Below, in pieces: positions 1 through 5,870 of a stretch of DNA of 7,851 nt. The notes under the pieces are model-generated. The model did not search any database, was not told where the DNA came from, and was given only the letters and a program-made list of their open reading frames with translations. The translations under genes were made by a program, and so were the position numbers. Numbering within the stretch: position 1 is the first letter of the stretch; each line of letters starts with the position of its first letter. The DNA is from Oscillospiraceae bacterium. GTDB lineage: Bacteria; Bacillota; Clostridia; Oscillospirales; Oscillospiraceae. The stretch is taken from NCBI GenBank assembly GCA_904501855.1, contig CAJGCI010000084.1, forward strand, positions 1 to 7,851, written 5' to 3'.

Positions 1-3000
1 AGTTGGTCATGCCACCCTTGATGGAGTGCATCTCGCAGGGGGAGTAGCCGATGATCAGGGACGGTCCCTTGTAAGCTTCTGCTTCGCGGATAGCTTTCAG
101 GGTCTGGTTCTGATCGGCACCCATGGCGATCTGTGCTACGTAAACGTAACCGTAGGTCATTGCCATCTCGGCGAGGGACTTGCACTTGATTTCCTTACCG
201 GCTGCCGCGAACTGTGCGACCTGTCCGATGTTGGAAGCCTTGGAAGCCTGTCCGCCGGTGTTGGAGTAAACCTCAGTGTTGAATACGAAGACGTTGACAT
301 CTTCGCCGCTGGCCAGAACATGGTCGACACCGCCGTAACCGATATCGAATGCCCAGCCGTCGCCGCCGAAGATCCAGCAGGATTTCTTGTTCAGGTAATC
401 CTTGCCGGCCATGACCTTCTTGTAGTTCTCGCAGTCGCAGGGTTCTGCTTCCATGACTTCGAGGAACTTCTTGGTGGCTGCCTGGTTGGCTTTGCCGTCA
501 TCGTAAGTTGCCAGATACTCTTTTGCTGCAGCAGCTTTTGCTTCGCTCTTGGAGTTCTCAGCAATGTATTCCACGGAAGCTTTCAGATCGTCGCGGATCT
601 TCTTCTGGCCGAGGTACATGCCGAGGCCGTGCTCTGCGTTATCCTCAAACAGGGAGTTTGCCCATGCAGGACCGTGACCGTTCTTGTCGACGGTGTACGG
701 GGAAGTTGCAGCCGGGCCGCCCCAGATGGAGGAACAACCGGTAGCGTTGGAGATGAGCATATGATCACCGAACAGCTGAGTTACGAGGCGAGCATAGCTG
801 GTCTCGGCGCAGCCTGCGCAGGAACCGGAGAACTCGAGGTACGGCTGGTTGTACTGAGAAGCAATGACGTTTGCATCGCTTGCCAGATCTTCTTTCTTGG
901 AGACCTCTTTGACCATGTAGTCAAAGATGGGCTGTTTATCTGCCTGGCTGTCCAGGGAGACCATGGTCAGAGACTTGGTCGGGCAGACATTGGCGCAGAC
1001 ACCGCATCCCATGCAGTCCAGCGGGGAGATTGCCTGGATAAATTTATATTTACCCTTGCTCATCTTGTGGTCGACAAGCGGTGCACCCTCAGGAGCATTG
1101 GCGGCTTCCTCTTCGGTCAGTGCGAAGGGACGGATGGTGGCGTGCGGGCAGACAAATGCACACTTGTTGCACTGTACACAGGTCTCTGCTTTCCACTCGG
1201 GAACGAATGCGGAAACGCCGCGTTTCTCGTAAGCGGAAGCACCGAGCTCGAAGGTACCGTCTGCGTGATCGACGAATGCGGATACCGGCAGGGAGTCGCC
1301 GTCCATCAGGTTGACCGGCTGGAGGATGTTCTTGACCATCTTCACGGTGCCTTCGCGGCCTTCCAGAGCAGCTTCTTTCTTGGTATCAACAGCGTCAGCC
1401 CAGTCTGCGGGAACTTCGACCTTCTGATAGGCCGTTGCGCCGGCATCGATAGCCTTGTGGTTCATATCGACGACGTCCTGGCCCTTCTTCAGGTAGGACT
1501 TGGTTGCTGCGTCTTTCATGTACTTCAGTGCATCGGCTTCCGGCAGAACTTTTGCCAGGGAGAAGAATGCGGACTGAAGAATGGTGTTGGTTCTCTTGCC
1601 CATGCCGATCTCGATAGCCAGATCGATAGCATTGATGGTGTAGAGATTGATGTTGTTCTTTGCAATGTAACGCTTGGAGGCTGCATCCAGATGCTCGGAC
1701 AGCTCATCCAGGTTCCACTGGCAGTTGATCAGGAAGGTTCCGCCGGGCTTTACGTCACGGACAATGGGGAATCCCTTGGTGATGTATGCCGGAACGTGGC
1801 ATGCTACGAAGTCAGCCTTGGTTACATAGTACGGGCTCTTGATGGGGTTGTCGCCGAAGCGCAGATGGCTGACGGTAACGCCGCCGGTCTTCTTGGAGTC
1901 GTACTGGAAGTATGCCTGAACATACTTGTCGGTATGGTCGCCGATGATCTTGATGGAGTTCTTGTTTGCGCCAACGGTGCCGTCGCCGCCGAGACCCCAG
2001 AACTTGCATTCGATGGTGCCGGGTGCTGCGGTGCTGGGTGCTGCTTCCTCTTCCAGAGACAGCTCAGTCACGTCATCAACGATACCAACGGTGAAGATCT
2101 TCTTGGGCTCTGCTTTCTTGAGCTCGTTGTACACTGCGAACACGCTGGCAGGAGGAGTATCCTTGCTGCCCAGGCCGTAGCGGCCGCCGATCACGGTGAC
2201 ATCGTTCATGCCGGCATTTGCCAGAGCGGTGACAACATCCAGATACAGAGGCTCGCCCTGTGCGCCGGGCTCTTTGGTGCGGTCCATAACTGCAATCTTC
2301 TTGGCGGTTGCGGGAATGGCCTCAATGAGCTTGTCGGCACGGAACGGACGATACAGGCGGACCTTGACGATACCGACCTTCTCACCCTGTGCATTGAGGT
2401 AATCGATGACTTCTTCTGCAACGTCGCAGAGGGAGCCCATGGTGATGATCACGCGGTCTGCATCGGGTGCGCCATAGTAGTTGAACAGTTTGTAATCAGT
2501 GCCGAGTTTGGCATTGATCTGATTCATGTAATCCTCGACGATCTCGGGGATTGCATCGTAGTACTTGTTGGAAGCTTCACGGTTCTGGAAGAAAATGTCG
2601 CCATTCTCGTGGGAACCGCGCATGGTGGGATGATTGGAGTTCAAAGCGCGTGCGCGGAACTCGTTAACAGCATCCATATCGACCATGTCTGCCAGATCCT
2701 TGTAGTCCCAGACAGCAACCTTCTGGATCTCGTGAGAAGTACGGAATCCATCGAAGAAGTTGATGAACGGAACTCTGCCCTTGATTGCTGCAAGGTGAGC
2801 AACCGGAGCCAGGTCCATGATTTCCTGTACGCTGGTCTCGCAGAGCATTGCGAAACCGGTCTGACGGCATGCCATAACGTCGGACTGATCACCGAAGATA
2901 GACAGAGTGTGGCTTGCCAGTGCACGAGCGGAAACGTGGAACACGCCGGGGAGCAGCTCGCCTGCGATTTTGTACATATTCGGGATCATCAGCAGAAGTC

Positions 3001-3265
3001 CCTGAGATGCAGTGTAAGTGGTGGTCAGTGCACCTGCGTTCAGCGAACCGTGAACTGCACCGGCTGCACCAGACTCCGCCTGCATTTCCTGAACCTTTAC
3101 TTTAGAACCGAAAATGTTCTCTCTTCCCTGTGCAGACCACTGATCAACGAAGTCTGCCATCGGGCTGGACGGAGTAATCGGGTAAATTGCCGCGACTTCC
3201 GTAAATGCATAAGACACATGGGCAGCAGCGGTATTGCCGTCCATGGATTTGAATTGTCTTTCCAT
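1..3265 (-). CDS. nifJ: Pyruvate:ferredoxin (flavodoxin) oxidoreductase, single-chain type, 3' end outside window
   Basis: Cytoplasmic TPP and iron-sulfur enzyme that oxidises pyruvate with CoA to acetyl-CoA and CO2, passing electrons to ferredoxin or flavodoxin; the central step of anaerobic fermentation. The translation begins MERQFKSMDGNTAAAHVSYA. Seen in order: YPITPSS with Thr31, Glu64 in EMQAESG and Arg114, all at the positions of the pyruvate/TPP-contacting residues known in the Desulfovibrio africanus enzyme; the gamma (EKR) domain near residue 420 (GLGGDGTVGANKN); two ferredoxin-like 4Fe-4S motifs, Cys696/699/702/706 and Cys751/754/757/761; proximal-cluster cysteines 816, 819, 844 and 1077; and the TPP motif GDG 968-970 ending at Asn1002. 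No key residue is missing. 1088 complete residues are visible; the family is usually about 1170-1230, so roughly 90 or more C-terminal residues lie off the left edge. The start at 3265 is preferred over the in-frame ATG at 3280 because GGGAG lies 8 bases upstream of it, whereas 3280 is preceded only by a T-run. The gene has its own promoter region and follows the ychF terminator. It contains no TTA, CTA or TCA codon, which suggests high expression. Confidence 0.97.
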   Translation of the reverse strand, partial: MERQFKSMDGNTAAAHVSYAFTEVAAIYPITPSSPMADFVDQWSAQGRENIFGSKVKVQEMQAESGAAGAVHGSLNAGALTTTYTASQGLLLMIPNMYKIAGELLPGVFHVSARALASHTLSIFGDQSDVMACRQTGFAMLCETSVQEIMDLAPVAHLAAIKGRVPFINFFDGFRTSHEIQKVAVWDYKDLADMVDMDAVNEFRARALNSNHPTMRGSHENGDIFFQNREASNKYYDAIPEIVEDYMNQINAKLGTDYKLFNYYGAPDADRVIITMGSLCDVAEEVIDYLNAQGEKVGIVKVRLYRPFRADKLIEAIPATAKKIAVMDRTKEPGAQGEPLYLDVVTALANAGMNDVTVIGGRYGLGSKDTPPASVFAVYNELKKAEPKKIFTVGIVDDVTELSLEEEAAPSTAAPGTIECKFWGLGGDGTVGANKNSIKIIGDHTDKYVQAYFQYDSKKTGGVTVSHLRFGDNPIKSPYYVTKADFVACHVPAYITKGFPIVRDVKPGGTFLINCQWNLDELSEHLDAASKRYIAKNNINLYTINAIDLAIEIGMGKRTNTILQSAFFSLAKVLPEADALKYMKDAATKSYLKKGQDVVDMNHKAIDAGATAYQKVEVPADWADAVDTKKEAALEGREGTVKMVKNILQPVNLMDGDSLPVSAFVDHADGTFELGASAYEKRGVSAFVPEWKAETCVQCNKCAFVCPHATIRPFALTEEEAANAPEGAPLVDHKMSKGKYKFIQAISPLDCMGCGVCANVCPTKSLTMVSLDSQADKQPIFDYMVKEVSKKEDLASDANVIASQYNQPYLEFSGSCAGCAETSYARLVTQLFGDHMLISNATGCSSIWGGPAATSPYTVDKNGHGPAWANSLFEDNAEHGLGMYLGQKKIRDDLKASVEYIAENSKSEAKAAAAKEYLATYDDGKANQAATKKFLEVMEAEPCDCENYKKVMAGKDYLNKKSCWIFGGDGWAFDIGYGGVDHVLASGEDVNVFVFNTEVYSNTGGQASKASNIGQVAQFAAAGKEIKCKSLAEMAMTYGYVYVAQIAMGADQNQTLKAIREAEAYKGPSLIIGYSPCEMHSIKGGMTN

Positions 3266-3273
3266 TGCGTCAT

Positions 3274-3278
3274 CTCCC
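3274..3278 (-). promoter_or_regulatory. Ribosome binding site of the pyruvate oxidoreductase gene
   Basis: On the minus strand GGGAG (3278 to 3274) lies 8 bases before the ATG at 3265. It overlaps an upstream in-frame ATG at 3280 and decides the start in favour of 3265, because nothing resembling a ribosome binding site precedes 3280. Confidence 0.75.
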
Positions 3279-3302
3279 ATAAAAAATTTTTTGCTTTATT
3301 AC

Positions 3303-3321
3303 TGTGCTCAAAATATGCACA
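3303..3321. repeat. Dyad TGTGC-N9-GCACA just downstream of the predicted oxidoreductase promoter
   Basis: The plus strand reads TGTGCTCAAAATATGCACA, with 5-base arms and an AT-rich 9-base centre. It would cover roughly +8 to +26 of the predicted transcript, a place where a bound repressor would block transcription. A shorter relative lies at 3423-3435. An operator role is inferred; no specific regulator is recognised. Confidence 0.35.
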
Positions 3322-3334
3322 CTTTTGTAATCTT

Positions 3335-3362
3335 ATTCTAACACACAAGACTTTAAATGCAA
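3335..3362 (-). promoter_or_regulatory. Probable extended -10 promoter for the pyruvate oxidoreductase gene
   Basis: On the minus strand TAGAAT (3340 to 3335) is a good -10 box, preceded by TG one base upstream (3343-3342), giving an extended -10 (TGTTAGAAT). A weak -35, TTGCAT (3362 to 3357), sits 16 bases upstream. Transcription would start near 3328, giving a leader of about 60 bases before the ATG at 3265. This is a match by eye to the SigA consensus. Other AT-rich hexamers in this region could serve instead. Confidence 0.5.
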
Positions 3363-3389
3363 CGGTAATAACCCCAGAAAAACAGCTTT

Positions 3390-3407
3390 TGGTTATTTTA
3401 TTAACAT
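3390..3407. promoter_or_regulatory. Possible Rex-like operator upstream of the oxidoreductase promoter
   Basis: On the minus strand ATGTTAATAAAATAACCA matches the Firmicute Rex consensus TTGTTAA-N4-TTAACAA at 11 of 14 defined positions by my count. Rex senses the NADH/NAD ratio and controls fermentation genes in clostridia, so the location suits it. The site lies about 30 bases upstream of the proposed -35, which is less typical for repression. AT-rich DNA yields such matches by chance, so the call is tentative. Confidence 0.25.
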
Positions 3408-3422
3408 CCCTTCGAGTCTTTT

Positions 3423-3435
3423 GTGCTAATTGCAC
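3423..3435. repeat. Dyad GTGC-N5-GCAC in the oxidoreductase upstream region
   Basis: The plus strand reads GTGCTAATTGCAC. It shares the half-sites TGTGCT and TGCAC, and a following CTTT, with the dyad at 3303-3321, but with a shorter centre. Centres of the two dyads are about 117 bases apart and flank the predicted promoter. Function is unknown. Confidence 0.3.
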
Positions 3436-3478
3436 TTTATCAAGTTGAATTTTTGCTTTAAATCGCTAAAATTTAATT

Positions 3479-3506
3479 GGACCGAGACGAATTTTCGCCT
3501 CGGTCC
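3479..3506 (-). terminator. Intrinsic terminator after ychF
   Basis: Read on the minus strand, GGACCGAGGCGA pairs with TCGTCTCGGTCC in a 12-bp stem with a 4-base loop (AAAT), followed by an A/T-rich tail AATTAAATTTT. One pair is G-U in the minus-strand RNA but would be an A-C mismatch in plus-strand RNA, which supports minus-strand use. It starts 7 bases beyond the ychF stop codon and separates ychF from the oxidoreductase promoter. The tail is interrupted by adenines rather than being a pure T-run. Confidence 0.75.
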
Positions 3507-3513
3507 TCTAATT

Positions 3514-4608
3514 TTATACGTTAAATCGAAACAATGTGACGTCTCCGTCCTTCATGACGTATTCCTTGCCTTCGGAACGGATCAGACCCTTCTCTCTGGC
3601 GGCTGCCATACTGCCGCAGTTCTTCAGATCTTCAAAGGCCACGATTTCGGCACGGATGAATCCCCGTTCAAAGTCGGAATGGATCTTCCCTGCCGCCTGC
3701 GGTGCCTTGGTGCCGTTTCGGATGGTCCATGCCCGGCACTCATCTTCTCCGCAGGTCAGAAATGAGATCAGTCCAAGAAGCGTGTAGGAGCACTGGATCA
3801 TGCGGTCCAGTCCGGACTGTTCCAGCCCCAGATCCTCCAGAAACATCTGACGATCCTCCGGCTCCATGGCCGCAAGCTCCGCTTCGGTACGTGCGCTGAT
3901 GGGAAGGACCTGCGCGCCCTCCGCTTCCGCGATCTCTTTCAGCACCTGGTAGTAGGCATTTCCGTCCAGATCCGTGATCCCGCCTTCATCCAGATTCGCC
4001 GCATAGATGATGGGCTTCGTGGTGAGGAGATCGCAGGTCTTCAGGAACGCGGCATCATCTTCGCTGCACTCAAATGTACGGACGGACTTTCCTTCGTTCA
4101 GATGGTCTTGCAGTGCGTGGAAGAGTTCCGCCTCATGACGGGCTTTTTTGTCTCCGCTCTTCCCTGCTTTCTCCGCCTTTTCAATGCGGCGTCCCACCAG
4201 TTCCATATCGGACATGATCAATTCCAGATCGATGGTCTCCACATCCCGTTTGGGATCCGTGGAACCTTCCACATGAATCACGTTTTCATCATCAAAACAG
4301 CGGACCACATGAACGATGGCATCCGTAGCACGGATATTGTCCAGGAACTTGTTCCCCAGTCCTTCTCCCTTGGATGCGCCTTTCACCAGTCCAGCAATAT
4401 CCACGAACTCGATGACCGCGTGTGTTTTCTTTTTCGGATGATACATATCCGCCAGAAAATCCAGTCTTGTATCCGGCACGGTCACCATGCCCACGTTGGG
4501 CTCGATGGTGCAGAACGGATAGTTTGCCGCCTCTGCGCCGGCGTTTGTGATCGCATTGAATAAAGTGGATTTTCCGACATTGGGCAGTCCAACGATTCCT
4601 AGCTTCAT
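3514..4608 (-). CDS. ychF: Redox/ribosome-associated P-loop ATPase YchF (OLA1 family)
   Basis: Obg-family P-loop protein that prefers ATP to GTP in characterised members. It associates with ribosomes and influences translation and stress responses; its exact role is still debated. The product is 364 residues, the normal length. Seen: G1/P-loop GLPNVGKS at 7-14; G3 in the YchF form DIAGL at 70-74 followed by VKGASKGEGLGNKFL; NLDE at 205-208, the NxxE form of the G4 motif that replaces the GTP-specific NKxD and is the hallmark of ATP preference; a central helical insertion of about 130-190 rich in Lys/Glu; and a C-terminal TGS domain from about 281 (AWTIRNGTKAPQAAGKIHSD) to the end. The start at 4608 is fixed by the family-typical MKLGIVGLPNVGKS, not by its ribosome binding site, which is weak (GGTG at 4619-4616, 7 bases away). 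No other start codon lies in frame in the leader. The gene has its own promoter (4711-4739) and terminator (3479-3506), so it is probably monocistronic. Confidence 0.97.
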   Translation of the reverse strand: MKLGIVGLPNVGKSTLFNAITNAGAEAANYPFCTIEPNVGMVTVPDTRLDFLADMYHPKKKTHAVIEFVDIAGLVKGASKGEGLGNKFLDNIRATDAIVHVVRCFDDENVIHVEGSTDPKRDVETIDLELIMSDMELVGRRIEKAEKAGKSGDKKARHEAELFHALQDHLNEGKSVRTFECSEDDAAFLKTCDLLTTKPIIYAANLDEGGITDLDGNAYYQVLKEIAEAEGAQVLPISARTEAELAAMEPEDRQMFLEDLGLEQSGLDRMIQCSYTLLGLISFLTCGEDECRAWTIRNGTKAPQAAGKIHSDFERGFIRAEIVAFEDLKNCGSMAAAREKGLIRSEGKEYVMKDGDVTLFRFNV

Positions 4609-4710
4609 AATGTTGCACCGATACGGATCTTCTTTCCGTCCCGGTTTCTCCTTCCTCTGTATGATAGCTGCAACGGTTTGTTTCCCGTGTTGTTTTTAAG
4701 TGCGATTGAA

Positions 4711-4739
4711 ATTATATCGAATTACGACTACTTTCTCAA
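4711..4739 (-). promoter_or_regulatory. SigA-type promoter of ychF
   Basis: On the minus strand TTGAGA (4739 to 4734), a 17-base spacer and TATAAT (4716 to 4711) form a near-perfect vegetative promoter with 11 of 12 consensus bases. Transcription should start near 4704, giving a leader of about 95 bases before ychF. It lies in the gap between galM and ychF, so ychF does not depend on transcription from galM. Confidence 0.85.
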
Positions 4740-4768
4740 CTGTTGTTTTGATCCTGTTCCTTCCCGGG

Positions 4769-5812
4769 TCATCTCACCGGGAAAAACCGGAAGACAGTTT
4801 TCTCGCAGTACCGTTCCCCCGGAACAAGCACGGTGCTTGGAAAGTCCGGAAAATGCGGACTGTCCGGATAGTGCTGGGTCTCCAGACAGAATCCTCCGTG
4901 CTGTGGATACCGGGCTCCCTTTTTTCCGAACCGTACGGAGTCTTCATGAATATAGTTTCCGGTATAGAACTGCATCCCGGGCTGAGTCGTCCAGCATTCC
5001 ATGGCGATTCCGCTGACCTCTCCCCGGGCGCGGGCAGCAAACCGGAGTTCCGGTGCAGTTCCGCTTACAATATAATTATGATCGTATCCGCCTGACCCGG
5101 TGAGGACAGCATCGGGATTCATCAGTCCCTTGCCGATCAGTTTTTCCTGCCGGAAGTCCATGGGTGTACCCTCCACTAGAAGAATCCGTCCGGTGGGAAG
5201 CAGTTCCTGGTCTGCTTCCGTATAATAATCCGCGGCGATCCGAAGACGATGCCCGTGGACGACACCGAATCCGTTCAGATTGAAATAACTGTGATTGGTC
5301 AGATTGAGGATGGTCTCCCGGTCCGTCTCCGCACCGTATTCAATGTGAAGAGCATTTTCCTCATCCAGCCGGTACCGCACAGTCACGCTGAGCTTTCCCG
5401 GAAGGCCGTCTTCCCCGTCGGGACTCTGGTAGGTCAGTTCCACAGAATCCTCCTCCGCCCGTCCGGAAAACACCCGGTGGGAAAAGCATCCATGCAGGTG
5501 ATTGTTTCCGTCATTCTTTTCCATCCGGTATGTGCTGCCGGACAGGGTAACCTCCCCGTTTCGGATCCGATTGGCATAGCGTCCGACCACCGCGCCGTAC
5601 ACACACCTGCCTTTTTCGTAGTCCGACAGCCGGTCGTATCCCAGAACGACATCCACCGTTCTCTCACCGCCTGCCGGAACGCAGATGGACTGGATGGTGC
5701 AACCGTATTCCAGAACATCCACGGAAACACCGGCGGAGTTTTTCATCCGGAAACGGAAAACCGGCTCTCCCTGCTGTGTCTGGCCGAACAGATCCTTTGT
5801 GATTGTGATCAT
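4769..5812 (-). CDS. galM: Aldose 1-epimerase (mutarotase)
   Basis: Cytoplasmic enzyme that interconverts alpha and beta anomers of galactose, glucose and related sugars, feeding the Leloir pathway and glycolysis. The product is 347 residues, normal for the family, with no signal peptide. Seen: an N-terminal beta-sandwich with VVGRYANRI near 75-83; NNHLHG at 103-108 with the conserved His107; LTNHSYFNL at 171-179 with the catalytic His174; YDHNY at 243-247; and LETQHYPDSPH from 320, whose Glu321 is the expected catalytic base, followed by the family-typical FPSTVLVPGE. Both catalytic residues are therefore present. The start at 5812 is chosen because AAGGAG lies 9 bases upstream. The frame stays open for a further 79 codons upstream, but that stretch runs antiphase through the Glu-rich end of ftsH and gives a meaningless Lys/Arg-rich sequence. 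Neighbours are not Leloir pathway genes. The ftsH terminator ends 30 bases before the start and no clear promoter follows it. General mutarotase is the safest call; the preferred sugar cannot be read from the sequence. Confidence 0.95.
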   Translation of the reverse strand: MITITKDLFGQTQQGEPVFRFRMKNSAGVSVDVLEYGCTIQSICVPAGGERTVDVVLGYDRLSDYEKGRCVYGAVVGRYANRIRNGEVTLSGSTYRMEKNDGNNHLHGCFSHRVFSGRAEEDSVELTYQSPDGEDGLPGKLSVTVRYRLDEENALHIEYGAETDRETILNLTNHSYFNLNGFGVVHGHRLRIAADYYTEADQELLPTGRILLVEGTPMDFRQEKLIGKGLMNPDAVLTGSGGYDHNYIVSGTAPELRFAARARGEVSGIAMECWTTQPGMQFYTGNYIHEDSVRFGKKGARYPQHGGFCLETQHYPDSPHFPDFPSTVLVPGERYCEKTVFRFFPVR

Positions 5813-5821
5813 CTTTTTGCA

Positions 5822-5827
5822 CTCCTT
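5822..5827 (-). promoter_or_regulatory. galM: Ribosome binding site of galM
   Basis: On the minus strand AAGGAG (5827 to 5822) lies 9 bases before the ATG at 5812. It decides the start, since the open frame continues upstream into ftsH. It sits only 15 bases beyond the base of the ftsH terminator stem. Confidence 0.85.
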
Positions 5828-5836
5828 TTTACGGAG

Positions 5837-5862
5837 AAAAACGGGCGGCCATCCGGCCGCCC
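5837..5862 (-). terminator. Intrinsic terminator after ftsH
   Basis: On the minus strand GGGCGGCC pairs with GGCCGCCC in an all-GC 8-bp stem (5862-5843) with a GGAT loop, followed by GTTTTTC. It begins 8 bases beyond the ftsH stop codon. The stem and T-run make an efficient terminator likely. It stands between ftsH and the galM ribosome binding site. Confidence 0.85.
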
Positions 5863-5870
5863 ATCGTTTC

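Noticed and set aside
3097..3435. 112-residue minus-strand frame covering the oxidoreductase leader and N-terminus
   Set aside because: It runs out of frame through the well-conserved start of the oxidoreductase, and its upstream half is AT-rich promoter DNA; no family resemblance.
26..3448. 1140-residue plus-strand open frame starting with GTG
   Set aside because: It is exactly in register with, and antisense to, the oxidoreductase, which has every expected catalytic and cluster residue. The antisense translation shows no domain and is explained by codon avoidance.
4761..4783. Hairpin TTCCCGG/CCGGGAA around the galM stop codon as a terminator
   Set aside because: The stem is 7 bp with a 9-base loop that includes the stop codon, and the minus-strand sequence after it (GGAACAGG) has no T-run, so intrinsic termination is not supported.
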